DNA of 55,430 nt from Oscillospiraceae bacterium (GTDB taxonomy: Bacteria; Bacillota; Clostridia; Oscillospirales; Ruminococcaceae). The DNA is taken from positions 1 to 55,430 of the forward strand of contig RKCM01000119.1 of assembly GCA_014858325.1 (NCBI GenBank). The letters are read 5' to 3'. A model generated the notes under the pieces. The model was not told the origin of the DNA, searched no databases, and worked only from the letters and a program-made list of their open reading frames with translations. A program made the position numbers and the translations under genes. Below, one piece after another: positions 41,579 through 50,618 of the stretch (within the stretch, counting starts at the first letter, position 1; each line of letters begins with the position of its first letter).

Positions 41579-42430
41579 TTATCGTCTGCTGCGCAGTTTC
41601 TGATCGATGGCTTCAAATTGGTCGGCATTGCCGAACGTGATGAGCTGGACGGTCTCGTTGGAAAGACGCACCTCCGCGGTCGCGCCCGCCCGCAGCGGGT
41701 ACCCCGAAACGCCGTCGCAGCTGAGGAAGACCTCATCGTCTGCCACCTGGCCCACGCAGATGTTGATCTTGCGCTCCTGCGCAAACACCATGGCAGAGTT
41801 TGCCAGACTGTGGGGGCAGATGGGGGTGACCACAAACCCCTTGGTCTTGGAGTCCAGGATGGGCCCGCCCGCCGCCAGCGAGTAGGCGGTGGAACCCGTG
41901 GGAGTTGCAACGATCACACCGTCGCCGCGGTAATGCTGCACCAGAATGTCGTCGCAGTAGATGCTGAAATCGATGGCCTGCTGCAAGCGGCCCTTTGTGA
42001 CCACCACATCGTTGAGGGCGTGGCCCTTCCACTGGTTATCCCCGATGACCCGGACATAAAGCAGCATCCGGCTGTCCAGCGAAAAATCTCCCCGGGCTAC
42101 GGCGGCCAGCTTTGCCTCCATCTCGTTGATCTCGCAGGTGGCCAAAAAGCCGCAGCGGCCCAGATTGACGCCCAGAATGGGCTTCTGGTATTTCATCGAA
42201 AGGCTGGCCTCATGCAGGATGGTGCCGTCGCCGCCAATGGTCAGGATGATGTCGGTGCCCTGCAGGCACTCTTCCGGCGGCAGATATCGCACTCCCATGG
42301 TGGGACAGGCTTTTTGCAGAGCATCGGCCATCAAAATGTCGGCCCCGTGGTTGAGCAGGATCTGCGCTGCCCGCTGTGCGATGCCGTTGGCCAGCGGCTT
42401 GCCGGAGTTTGGCGAAATGTAAACGGTCAT
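41579..42430 (-). CDS. nadK: NAD kinase
   Basis: 283 residues. The GGDGTILHEASL motif (about 67-78), LGVNLGRCGFLATCE and the NAD site with DGVIVATPTGSTAYSLAAGG are all present. It phosphorylates NAD to NADP. It lies between tlyA and argR in the conserved clostridial order. Confidence 0.97.
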   Translation of the reverse strand: MTVYISPNSGKPLANGIAQRAAQILLNHGADILMADALQKACPTMGVRYLPPEECLQGTDIILTIGGDGTILHEASLSMKYQKPILGVNLGRCGFLATCEINEMEAKLAAVARGDFSLDSRMLLYVRVIGDNQWKGHALNDVVVTKGRLQQAIDFSIYCDDILVQHYRGDGVIVATPTGSTAYSLAAGGPILDSKTKGFVVTPICPHSLANSAMVFAQERKINICVGQVADDEVFLSCDGVSGYPLRAGATAEVRLSNETVQLITFGNADQFEAIDQKLRSRR

Positions 42431-42453
42431 ACGCGGTCCCTCCGCATCTGCGC

Positions 42454-43257
42454 TTATTTGTCCAGCGTGGAATGGCTGGCTGCCACCACCTGTTCGGCAA
42501 CGGAGTCGTCCAGCACGCCGGGGGCGTCGCTCTTCTGGACAAACATCAGATACTCAATGTTGCCCTCTGGGCCCTTGACGGGGCTGAAATCGAGCCCCTG
42601 CACCACAAAACCGTTGGCGGCAGCATAGCCCATGGCGTTGTGCAGCACCTCGCGGTGCGTGGCCGGGTCGCGGACGACGCCGTTTTTGCCCACCTTCTCG
42701 CGGCCCGCCTCAAACTGGGGCTTGACAAGGCAGACGCCCATGGCGTCCGGCGTGGTGATGGCCTGTGCCACCGGGAAAATATGATGCAGCGAGATAAACG
42801 AGACATCTACACTGAAAAATTCCACAGGCTCTTGCAGCTGGTCAAGGGTGACATTGCGGATGTTCGTCCGCTCCATGTTCACCACCCGTTCGTCGGTGCG
42901 CAGGCTCCATGCCAACTGGCCGTAGCCCACGTCCACGGCGTAGACCTTGACCGCACCATTCTGCAGCATACAATCGGTGAAGCCGCCGGTGGAAGCACCG
43001 ATGTCCATGCAGACCTTGCCTTTGGGCGTCAGCGGAAAGCACTGCATGGCTTTTTCCAGCTTGAGTCCGCCCCGGCTGACATAGCCGATATCGTGGCCGC
43101 GCACTTCCACCTTGGCATCCTCTTTGATCATTTCGCCGGCCTTGTCCACCTTCTGTTCGTTGACAAAGACGACACCGGCCATGATCATGGCCTTGGCACG
43201 TTCACGGCTCTGGATGAGGCCGTGTTGCACCAGATACTGGTCTAACCGAATCTTCAA
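42454..43257 (-). CDS. tlyA: TlyA-family rRNA 2'-O-methyltransferase
   Basis: 267 residues. An S4 RNA-binding domain (LDQYLVQHGLIQSRERAKAM) followed by an FtsJ/RrmJ-like methyltransferase (VCMDIGASTGGFTDCMLQNG, VYAVDVGYGQLAWSLR). Relatives methylate 16S and 23S rRNA; haemolysin naming is historical. The likely start is a TTG at 43257 that overlaps the dxs stop by 4 bases (TTGA), with AGGAG about 10 bases before it, so the gene is translationally coupled to dxs. Confidence 0.9.
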   Translation of the reverse strand: MKIRLDQYLVQHGLIQSRERAKAMIMAGVVFVNEQKVDKAGEMIKEDAKVEVRGHDIGYVSRGGLKLEKAMQCFPLTPKGKVCMDIGASTGGFTDCMLQNGAVKVYAVDVGYGQLAWSLRTDERVVNMERTNIRNVTLDQLQEPVEFFSVDVSFISLHHIFPVAQAITTPDAMGVCLVKPQFEAGREKVGKNGVVRDPATHREVLHNAMGYAAANGFVVQGLDFSPVKGPEGNIEYLMFVQKSDAPGVLDDSVAEQVVAASHSTLDK

Positions 43258-45134
43258 AGCGTTGCTTCTCCTTTCGCTTCCCGCAGGGCCTGTGCCAGCT
43301 GTGCGGCGTCCAGCCCTTCTACGGTCTTGATCTGCGGCACCGTGGCGTGGGGCAGGCGCACGTTCTCCACGGCCCGATGGATGTACTTGCCGTTCCAGCC
43401 CGCTTTCTGGAGGGCCGCCTCCAGATGCTCGCCGATGCCGCCCCGGGCAACGCACTCCTCAGCAAACAAAATCACGTTATAAGATTGGATCTCAGCTACA
43501 AATTCTTCTGTAAAGGGATATATCTTTACAAGCTTGAACGCATCGCAGGGCGTGTTTTCGGCAGTCAGGAGCTTTGCGGCTTCCAGCGCATCCTCCACCT
43601 CGTCGGCGTAACTGACGATCGCCATTTTTGCGCCGGGAGCGGTGTAGAGCCGATCGTACTCCTTGCCGGAGCAGCCGTACTGCGCCAGCACTTTGCTCTC
43701 ACCGCCGCGCGGGTAGCGGATGGCCCGGGGCCCCTGCATCTCATTGCTGAGCAGGATGGGCAGCCAGTGCTTGAGCTCTGCATAGTTGGAGGGCGAATAG
43801 ACCGGGATGCCCACCTGGCTGAGGAAGGCCGGGTCAAAAATGCCCTGATGCGTCTCACCGTCGCCGGGCACAAAACCGGCGCGGTCGATGGCGAAGACAA
43901 CGTTCTCCTGCAGCAGGTTCACATCGTGGATGATCTGGTCGTAGGAGCGCTGCAGGAAGGTGGAGTAGATGCAGACCACCGGCAGCATCCCCTGGCTGGC
44001 AAGGCCTGCCGCAAAGGTGACAGCGTGCTGCTCAGCCATGCCCACATCAAAAAAGCGGTCGCGGTGGGTGTGGGCGAAGAACTGCAGACCTGTGCCGTAC
44101 TTCATCGCAGCGGTGATGGCGCAGATCTTTCGGTTCGCGTTCCCTTCTTTGTTCAGCAGATTGCCGAAGACCGTCGAGAAGGACTCCTTGGGAGCCACTT
44201 CGGGGTCCGGGATGCTCTGGATCAGATCAAAGGTGGACACGCCGTGGAAATTGCCGGGGTTGTTCTCGGCGGGGGCATAGCCCTTGCCCTTCTTGGTCAC
44301 GATGTGCAGAAAACAGGGCCCCTGCTGGCGGCAGATGTTGCGCAGCACCCGCTCCAGCTCCGCCTCGTCGTGGCCGTCTATGGGTCCAAAGTAGTGGAAC
44401 CCCATATCCTCGAACATGGTCGAGTGGTACATCGCCCGGCGCAGGACGCTCTTGCCGCTCTGGATGGCATTTTTGAGGGGGACACCCACCACGGGCACGC
44501 CATCCAGGAAGGTGCGCACATTTTCTTTTGCATCCAGATAGCGGTTGGTGGTGCGCAAATGGTTCAGATACCGGGCCAGCGCGCCCACATTTTTGCCGAT
44601 GGACATTTTGTTGTCGTTGAGGATCACCAGCAGGTTATCCAGCCCGCCGATGTTGTTCATGCCTTCATAGACCATGCCGCCCGTGAATGCACCGTCGCCG
44701 ATGATGGCGACGACATGGCCCGGCTCACCCCGCAGCTTTTTGGCCCACGCCATGCCGATGGCCAGCGAAAGAGCCGTGTTGCCGTGGCCCGCGATGAAAG
44801 CGTCGTGCTTGCTCTCATTGGGGTTCGGAAAACCGGAAAGGCCATTCAGCTGACGGAGGTGATCAAACCCCTCCCGGCGGCCCGTCAGCAATTTATGGGT
44901 GTAACACTGGTGGCCGACATCAAAAACGATCTCGTCTTTGGGGGTCTCCAGTACCCGGTGCAGGGCAACGGTCAGCTCCACTGCGCCCAGATTGGAGGCC
45001 AGGTGGCCGCCCGTTTTCGACACATGGTCCAGCAAAAAGCGCCGGATCTCGGAACACAGCTGCCCGATCTGCTCATTCGACAAATTTTTCAGATCGCTGG
45101 GCTGTGAAATATTTTCAAGCAAAGGGAAACTCAT
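43254..45134 (-). CDS. dxs: 1-deoxy-D-xylulose-5-phosphate synthase
   Basis: 626 residues, complete. TPP site AIIGDGAFTGGMVYEGMNNI, the transketolase-type HDG motif (GPIDGHDEAEL), DRAGFVPGDGETHQG and the C-terminal transketolase domain (KIYPFTEEFV). It condenses pyruvate and glyceraldehyde phosphate to start the MEP isoprenoid pathway; ispA further upstream uses the products. The ATG at 45134 has AAGGA 9 bases before it. Confidence 0.97.
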   Translation of the reverse strand: MSFPLLENISQPSDLKNLSNEQIGQLCSEIRRFLLDHVSKTGGHLASNLGAVELTVALHRVLETPKDEIVFDVGHQCYTHKLLTGRREGFDHLRQLNGLSGFPNPNESKHDAFIAGHGNTALSLAIGMAWAKKLRGEPGHVVAIIGDGAFTGGMVYEGMNNIGGLDNLLVILNDNKMSIGKNVGALARYLNHLRTTNRYLDAKENVRTFLDGVPVVGVPLKNAIQSGKSVLRRAMYHSTMFEDMGFHYFGPIDGHDEAELERVLRNICRQQGPCFLHIVTKKGKGYAPAENNPGNFHGVSTFDLIQSIPDPEVAPKESFSTVFGNLLNKEGNANRKICAITAAMKYGTGLQFFAHTHRDRFFDVGMAEQHAVTFAAGLASQGMLPVVCIYSTFLQRSYDQIIHDVNLLQENVVFAIDRAGFVPGDGETHQGIFDPAFLSQVGIPVYSPSNYAELKHWLPILLSNEMQGPRAIRYPRGGESKVLAQYGCSGKEYDRLYTAPGAKMAIVSYADEVEDALEAAKLLTAENTPCDAFKLVKIYPFTEEFVAEIQSYNVILFAEECVARGGIGEHLEAALQKAGWNGKYIHRAVENVRLPHATVPQIKTVEGLDAAQLAQALREAKGEATL

Positions 45135-45177
45135 AGCTCCACGTCCTTCTCCCATTTTTATCCCAAATTCCTGATTT

Positions 45178-45651
45178 TTATACGCCGCTCATGGGGTAAA
45201 CGCATCCCACCACGACGCCGACCAAAACGCCTGCCACCACCTGCAGCGGGGTGTGGCCCACCATTTCCTTGAGGTGCATATTCTGCAGAAAAGGTGCATT
45301 CTGCTCGCTGATGTCGATCCACTGCTCGATCATCTGGTTGAGCACCTTGGCCTGCTCGCCGGTCTCGTGGCGGACGCCCATGGCGTCGTGCATGGTGATG
45401 ATGGCGACCACACTGGCAACCGCAAAGACGGGAGAACTGAAACCGACACTGCGCGCCGTTGCGATGACCATAGCGCAGACGGTAGCACTGTGGGCACTGG
45501 GCATACCGCCGTCGCCCCACATCCGCTCCAGCTGGAATTTCCCGAGCAGGATAAAATTGATGATCGTTTTCAGCACCTGAGCCACAAACCAGCCCAGCAG
45601 CGATACGGTCAAGATCTCGTTTGCCGAGAACAGCTCTTTGATCAGTTGCAT
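45178..45651 (-). CDS. Divergent PAP2-family (DUF212/YuiD-like) membrane protein
   Basis: 157 residues with four membrane segments. GMPSAHSATVCAM (about 49-61) and ITMHDAMGVRHETGEQA are the two conserved family blocks. Related to acid phosphatases of the PAP2 type; may act on isoprenoid phosphates, since it lies between ispA and dxs, but no substrate is known. The ribosome site is weak. Confidence 0.85.
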   Translation of the reverse strand: MQLIKELFSANEILTVSLLGWFVAQVLKTIINFILLGKFQLERMWGDGGMPSAHSATVCAMVIATARSVGFSSPVFAVASVVAIITMHDAMGVRHETGEQAKVLNQMIEQWIDISEQNAPFLQNMHLKEMVGHTPLQVVAGVLVGVVVGCVYPMSGV

Positions 45652-45679
45652 CGTGTATATTCCACCTTTTTACGTTCTT

Positions 45680-46561
45680 TTAATTGCAGCGCACCAGCAG
45701 CTTTTGGGCCAGCTGCTCCAAAAATGCGCTCTTTTCGCCAAACTCGCTGCGCAGCGAAGCGCAGGTGGCGTCGTTCAGCTCCTTTGCCAGCTTCATGGCA
45801 CCGTCGGTGCCAAACAGGGTGACAAAGGTGGTTTTTCCATTCTCGCTGTCACTGCCGATGGGCTTGCCCAGCTGTTCCTCCGTAGCGGTCACATCCAGCA
45901 CATCGTCCACGATCTGGAACACGAGGCCGATGCCGTAGGCGTAGTCTTCCAGCTCCTTGCACTGCTGCTCGGTCGCCTCAGCGGCGGCAGCGCCCATCTG
46001 GACGGCAGCGTTGATGAGCGCACCCGTCTTGTGGCGGTGGATGAGCCGCAGTTGCTCTTCGGTAGCTGCGATGGCCTCATATTTGAGGTCCAGCTCCTGC
46101 CCGTAGACCATGCCGTGGCTGCCTGCGCCCATGCCCAGAGCCTGTGCAGCCCGGACACAAACCAAAGGAGAGGCCGACGCATGGGCGATGGTGTTGAAAG
46201 CCTCCGTCAGCAGCACATCGCCCGCCAGCATAGCCGTGGCTTCGCCAAAGGCCTTATGGCAGGAAGGCTTGCCCCGGCGCAGGTCGTCGTTGTCCATACA
46301 GGGCAGATCGTCGTGGATGAGTGAGTAGCAGTGCAGCATCTCCACGGCAGCGGCAAACTGCTCGGCGGCCTCAGCATTGCCGTGCAGCATATCGCATACA
46401 GCCAGCACCAGCACGGCACGGATCCGCTTGCCGCCGCCCATCAAACTGTAACGGGCTGCTTTGCACACATCCGATCCCTCGGGCAGATAGGTCTCACAGG
46501 CAGCTTCCAGCGCCTTTTCCACGCGGGCAAGATACTCCTGATACTGCTTTTCGTAATCCAT
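45680..46561 (-). CDS. ispA: Polyprenyl (farnesyl/geranyl) diphosphate synthase
   Basis: 293 residues. First Asp-rich motif LIHDDLPCMDNDD and RRGKPS after it, second motif FQIVDDVLDVTA; GGGKRIRAVLVL near the N-terminus. Chain elongation of isoprenoid diphosphates to C15, as precursor of undecaprenyl and quinone chains. The gene lies between xseB and dxs as in many Clostridia. Confidence 0.95.
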   Translation of the reverse strand: MDYEKQYQEYLARVEKALEAACETYLPEGSDVCKAARYSLMGGGKRIRAVLVLAVCDMLHGNAEAAEQFAAAVEMLHCYSLIHDDLPCMDNDDLRRGKPSCHKAFGEATAMLAGDVLLTEAFNTIAHASASPLVCVRAAQALGMGAGSHGMVYGQELDLKYEAIAATEEQLRLIHRHKTGALINAAVQMGAAAAEATEQQCKELEDYAYGIGLVFQIVDDVLDVTATEEQLGKPIGSDSENGKTTFVTLFGTDGAMKLAKELNDATCASLRSEFGEKSAFLEQLAQKLLVRCN

Positions 46562-46573
46562 GATCGTTCCTCC

Positions 46574-46792
46574 TCAATCTTCGGCAGGCGCAGCACTTGG
46601 GGCGCGGGCGGCGTCGATCTCTTCCAACTGCAGCGTTGCCTTATCCAGCGTCGCTTTGCAGTATTCCATCAGAGAGGCCGCTTCCGCATACAGCTTGACC
46701 GATTCGGCCAGCGTGGTCTCCTCGCTCTGCATCTGCGTTAAAATCGTTTCCAGGCGGCTCATGCCGTCCTCAAAGCTTTTGGGTGCTCTCAT
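46574..46792 (-). CDS. xseB: Exodeoxyribonuclease VII small subunit
   Basis: 72 residues. FEDGMSRLETILTQMQSEET and LAESVKLYAEAASLMEYCKA are the family pattern of two helices that bind XseA. It overlaps the xseA stop by 23 bp, so the subunits are probably translated together. Confidence 0.95.
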   Translation of the reverse strand: MRAPKSFEDGMSRLETILTQMQSEETTLAESVKLYAEAASLMEYCKATLDKATLQLEEIDAARAPSAAPAED

Positions 46793-47993
46793 TGATCTCC
46801 TCCACGCTTGTTACCGTACACTGAGCGGTATGGCCTGTACCCCGCAGGGTGATGTGATCTCCCTCTCGGAGTGCGTCGGCGGTGCTGACGCGGCCCTTTT
46901 CGTCATACAGCAGCGCATATCCCCGGGCCAGGACCTGATAGGGGTTCAGGGAAGCTGCCAGCGCGGCGGCATGGCGCAGGCGCTGCTGCCGGGTGCGCTG
47001 TGCGGCTGTGGCAGCCGCCTGCAGCTGCTGGCGGTATGCGTTCAGTCTTGCTTCCCCGTTCGCTGCTGTGCGGCGGGTCACATCGCCCGAAAACGCCTGC
47101 TCCATTTGCATAAGCTCATTATAGCATACATTCAAGCGACTTTGGATATTATTTTGAATATTTTCTTCTAAATTGCATAATTTCCGTGCCAGCTCTGCGC
47201 GGTCCGGCACAGCCAGCTCCGCCGCTGCCGAGGGGGTCGGAGCCCGTTGGTCGGCCACAAGATCCAGGATGGTAAAGTCGATCTCGTGGCCGATGGCGCT
47301 GATGAGGGGCGTTTTGCAGCGATACGCCGCCCGGGCAATGATCTCCGCATTGAAGACCCAGAGGTCTTCCCGGCTGCCGCCGCCGCGGGCCACGATGATC
47401 TCATCGACCTTTCCGCTTTTGTCCAGCCGGTCAATGGCCGATGCCACGTCCTGCGCCGCCTCAAAGCCCTGCACGCTCACCGGGCAGAGCAGCAGCCTTA
47501 CGGCAGGCCAGCGCCGGGAAATAACGTTGCGGACATCCTGCAGCGCCGCGCCCGTTTTGCTGGTGACGAGGCCGATGCACCGGGGGTATTGGGGCAGCGG
47601 CTTTTTGTGCTCGGGTGCAAAGAGCCCTTCGGCGTCCAGCTTGGCTTTCAGCTGCTCAAAGGCCAGCTGTGCCGCGCCGATGCCGTCCGGGAACATATTG
47701 TTGACGTAGATCTGAAACGCGCCGTCCCGTTCGTAAAGGGTGGCCCGGCAGCGGACAACGACCTTCATCCCCTCTTCGGGGCGAAAGCCCAGCCGCCGTG
47801 CGTCCGAACGGAACATGACCGCCTTGACGCTGCACGCGGCGTCCCGCAGAGAAAAATAGCAGTGGCCGCTGCGGGCATTCTGCACGAAGTTGGCGATCTC
47901 GCCTCGGAGAGCGATATCGAACAGCAGATCGTTGGCGTCCAGCAGAGTTTTGACGTACTGGTTCAGCGCCGATACGGAGATCACTTCAGCCAT
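46770..47993 (-). CDS. xseA: Exodeoxyribonuclease VII large subunit
   Basis: 407 residues. An N-terminal OB fold (ISVSALNQYVKTLLDANDLL, GHCYFSLRDAACSVKAVMFR) and a catalytic domain with IGLVTSKTGAALQDVRNVIS and IIVARGGGSREDLWVFN, then a coiled coil (about 270-350). It cuts single-stranded DNA. The start lies 13 bp inside the end of the TsaD-like gene upstream. Confidence 0.97.
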   Translation of the reverse strand: MAEVISVSALNQYVKTLLDANDLLFDIALRGEIANFVQNARSGHCYFSLRDAACSVKAVMFRSDARRLGFRPEEGMKVVVRCRATLYERDGAFQIYVNNMFPDGIGAAQLAFEQLKAKLDAEGLFAPEHKKPLPQYPRCIGLVTSKTGAALQDVRNVISRRWPAVRLLLCPVSVQGFEAAQDVASAIDRLDKSGKVDEIIVARGGGSREDLWVFNAEIIARAAYRCKTPLISAIGHEIDFTILDLVADQRAPTPSAAAELAVPDRAELARKLCNLEENIQNNIQSRLNVCYNELMQMEQAFSGDVTRRTAANGEARLNAYRQQLQAAATAAQRTRQQRLRHAAALAASLNPYQVLARGYALLYDEKGRVSTADALREGDHITLRGTGHTAQCTVTSVEEINESTQKL

Positions 47994-48922
47994 AAGCCCG
48001 CCTCCCGTGCAGCCAGAATGGAAACGCCGATGGCGTTGTCACTGGAATACTGCCCGGGCACAAAGTAGACCTTGGGCAGACGCTGCTGCACCCAGGCGCG
48101 GATGATGTCGCTGCTCATCACACCGCCCGCGCAGACCACCGGCAGGCCGGGATATTCGTTCTGAGCGGCCTTCGTCATCTTGACAACGGTGTCTGCCACG
48201 CAGAGCAGGCAGTATTTGCAGACGTATTCCGGGCTTTTGCCTGCTGCCAGCAGGGCATTGCACTGGTTTTCCAGCCCGGAGAGGCTGCACTGCATCCCCC
48301 GGACGCTGGATTTTGGCCGGATGGGCTCGTCGCACCGGGCGGCAAGGCGGGAAACTTCCACTCCCGCCGGGAACCCGAAGCCCAGCTTGACGCCCACCCG
48401 GTCTACAGCCTGTCCGGCGTAAAGATCGGAGCTGGTGCCCAGCGTCTTAATGTGCTTCACCTCATCGCAGAGCAGCAGGTCCGTGGTGCCGCCTGAGATG
48501 TGGAAAAGCAGCACTTTTTGGCGGAAGAGCTTCTCCCCTTCGGCGGCAAACAGGGCGGCGGCGGCGTGCCCCTGTTGATGGGTGGTCAGGATCAGTGGGA
48601 TCCCCTTTGCCAGCGCAAAAGCCTTGGCCGCGCTGACGCCTGCCAGAAAGCAGGGCATGTAGCTCCCCTCCACAGGGCGGGGCTTCTGGGATACGCCTAC
48701 GGCAGAGATTTTCGTCAGATCGAACTCTTCCGCCAGCTCGTCCAGCATCTCGGGCAGGGCGGTGGTATGGTGGAAGAGTGCATCGCTCTGGCGCAGACCC
48801 AGCTGTCCTTCTTTGACGGGGAGGAATCGCTTCTTTGCGCAAACAACCTCTCCGGCTGTATCAAAAACGGCCAGAGAGGTTGCATAGTTGCTTGTGTCGA
48901 TGCCCAGCGTGTATGTGCTCAC
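47981..48922 (-). CDS. TsaD/Kae1-like paralogue, 313 aa
   Basis: An ASKHA-fold protein related to TsaD: YTLGIDTSNYATSLAVFD, the metal-site HQQGHAAAA (H-x3-H), LLFHISGGTTDLLL and the last Asp in SSDNAIGVSILA. It is shorter and clearly divergent from true TsaD (SGGTT in place of SGGHT), and lies between nusB and xseA, where Clostridia often carry this second copy. Whether it makes t6A or another modification is unknown. GTG start overlaps the nusB stop (GTGA). The true tsaD is not in this window. Confidence 0.85.
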   Translation of the reverse strand: MSTYTLGIDTSNYATSLAVFDTAGEVVCAKKRFLPVKEGQLGLRQSDALFHHTTALPEMLDELAEEFDLTKISAVGVSQKPRPVEGSYMPCFLAGVSAAKAFALAKGIPLILTTHQQGHAAAALFAAEGEKLFRQKVLLFHISGGTTDLLLCDEVKHIKTLGTSSDLYAGQAVDRVGVKLGFGFPAGVEVSRLAARCDEPIRPKSSVRGMQCSLSGLENQCNALLAAGKSPEYVCKYCLLCVADTVVKMTKAAQNEYPGLPVVCAGGVMSSDIIRAWVQQRLPKVYFVPGQYSSDNAIGVSILAAREAGLWLK

Positions 48923-49362
48923 TGCTCGTCGGGCTCCACTGCATCGGCGTCCAGGCCCTTCTCGCGGGCGACAGCGCCCAGCAGGCCGTTGACGAACTGA
49001 TAATCCTCGTCGGCACCGTACTTCTTGGTCAGCTCCACTGCCTCGTTGATGACGACGCCGGGCTTTTTCTCGTCGCCGTACAGCATCTCAGCCAGAGCCA
49101 GACGCAACACCGTCAGGCTGACGCGGGGCAGACGCTCCATGGTCCAGTTGCGCAGATGGTCACGGATGAGGTCATCCACCTCGGCAGAGTGGCCGTAATA
49201 AGCGCGCAGCAAACGCTGGCCGAACACATCCACGGGGTGCTCTTCGTCACTCTCGCGGTGATTGTCCAGCGCTTCCTCCAGCGGCAGGTCACCAAAGGTC
49301 TGGGAAAAAGCCAGCAAAAAGGCGTTCTCGCGTGCTTCACGGCGGGGCAAAATGTTTTCCAT
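48919..49362 (-). CDS. nusB: Transcription antitermination factor NusB
   Basis: 147 residues. The all-helical NusB fold with RREARENAFLLAFSQTFGDL, RVSLTVLRLALAEMLYGDEK, PGVVINEAVELTKKYG and VNGLLGAVARE. It works with S10 and boxA RNA in rRNA antitermination. The ATG at 49362 has AGAGGA before it. Confidence 0.95.
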   Translation of the reverse strand: MENILPRREARENAFLLAFSQTFGDLPLEEALDNHRESDEEHPVDVFGQRLLRAYYGHSAEVDDLIRDHLRNWTMERLPRVSLTVLRLALAEMLYGDEKKPGVVINEAVELTKKYGADEDYQFVNGLLGAVAREKGLDADAVEPDEQ

Positions 49363-49440
49363 AGTATTCCTCTCACAGCGCAGCGCCGGGCACAATACGC
49401 CCTTGGCCGCTGTCGCTTTTTGTTTTGCTTCGATTGAAAT

Positions 49441-49812
49441 TCAGGCGTTCGGTTCGGCAGGCAAAGCAAGCCCGGCGATCACAAGGTCCACCCGGCTGAC
49501 GGTGATGTTGGCCATGCTCTGCACCGCACTCTTGACGTTCTCCTGCACTTTTTCTGCCACGGCAGGGATGCGTGCGCCAAAGGCGACCACAAGGTGCAGG
49601 GTGATTTCAGCGGTGCCGTCCTTCATCTCGACCACAACGGGCAGCTGGACGTTGGCACGCTCCAGCAGATCCTTCACTTTTTTGTTCTGGCTGCCGCAGG
49701 AAACCTCGGCCACGCCGTCCACTTCCAGCGCTGCGCAGCGTGCGATCTTGCCCAGCACCTCCGTCGAAATCTGTAAGCTCCCGCCTCTAAGATCCATATT
49801 CTGTAATTCCAT
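49441..49812 (-). CDS. Asp23/Gls24-family envelope stress protein
   Basis: 123 residues. LQISTEVLGKIARCAALEVD, GVAEVSC, then AEITLHLVVAFGARIPAVAE and VQENVKSAVQSM. Small membrane-proximal proteins of unclear role, regularly found just before nusB in Clostridia. The ATG at 49812 has GGAGG 8 bases before it; longer starts upstream have none. A small hairpin (AATGAGC/GCTCATT, 49832-49849) lies in the leader. Confidence 0.9.
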   Translation of the reverse strand: MELQNMDLRGGSLQISTEVLGKIARCAALEVDGVAEVSCGSQNKKVKDLLERANVQLPVVVEMKDGTAEITLHLVVAFGARIPAVAEKVQENVKSAVQSMANITVSRVDLVIAGLALPAEPNA

Positions 49813-49904
49813 TCTATGGTCCTCCATCCAAAATGAGCGAAGGCTCATTCCATTTTGTTTTGCTTCGGGCAAAGCTTCCCCCTTGCCCATGAAGATTTGA
49901 TTCT

Positions 49905-49933
49905 ATTATACCATCCTTTTTGCATTTTCACAA
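49905..49933 (-). promoter_or_regulatory. Sigma-A promoter of the asp23-recN group
   Basis: On the - strand TTGTGA, 17 bases, TATAAT, with TGG before the -10 box. It lies between the spoIIIAH stop and asp23, so housekeeping genes below do not depend on the sporulation operon. Confidence 0.85.
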
Positions 49934-49949
49934 CACTTGACAGCACTTT

Positions 49950-50573
49950 TTACTTCACTTCCACCACGGTGATATTCTGGGCCGTCACACTGCTTTTACT
50001 CAGCACGATGTCCCGGATCTGTGCCACCTGGGCTGCGGTGAGCGCATCGCCCGCCGTCATCACGGTAAGGTCGGCCCGGCCGGACTGCAAAAAGCACAAA
50101 CAGTCCGCAAAGCCTTTGGCTTTGACGAGGGTCTCGATCTCGTTTTCGGCATGGAGGTCCTCCAGATTGCCCGTCAGCTCCTGGGCGTAGGTCTTCTTTT
50201 CCTCCGCAGAAAGGCTGGAGGATTTGAGGGTCTTCTGGATGGTATCCAGTGCGGCATCGTGGGCCTTTTGCCGCTTGAGGCGGGCTTCCTCAAAGAATTT
50301 TGCGCCGCTGTCATTGGCAACGCTCACCAGCTGGGCTTCGCCATAGTTTTTGCCGGCGCTGGAAACCGCTTCCGCCTCGGTCATCAGTCCGTCGGTGACG
50401 ACTTCTGCCGCGGGTTCGGCCTGCGTTTCTGCCGCCGCCGAGACCGTTACGGCATCCTCCTGGAGGGAAACGTCTGTACGGGCATACTGCCAGTTGAGGT
50501 AAACGGCAACCACCAGCGCCGCCGCCAGTGTGATGGCCGTGGCCCGGCGGGTATGTTTGGCAATGCTTCTCAT
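49950..50573 (-). CDS. spoIIIAH: Stage III sporulation protein AH
   Basis: 207 residues. One membrane anchor (ITLAAALVVAVYLNWQY, about 13-31), an acidic linker and a ring-building (RBM/YscJ-like) domain at 130-207 with TAQNITVVEVK at the end. In the spore it joins with SpoIIQ to form the channel between mother cell and forespore. Length is close to that of the B. subtilis protein. Confidence 0.95.
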   Translation of the reverse strand: MRSIAKHTRRATAITLAAALVVAVYLNWQYARTDVSLQEDAVTVSAAAETQAEPAAEVVTDGLMTEAEAVSSAGKNYGEAQLVSVANDSGAKFFEEARLKRQKAHDAALDTIQKTLKSSSLSAEEKKTYAQELTGNLEDLHAENEIETLVKAKGFADCLCFLQSGRADLTVMTAGDALTAAQVAQIRDIVLSKSSVTAQNITVVEVK

Positions 50574-50618
50574 CCTTGGGTTCCTCCTTTTCGCAGTTCA
50601 GGGGGCGGGCAGGAGCGC

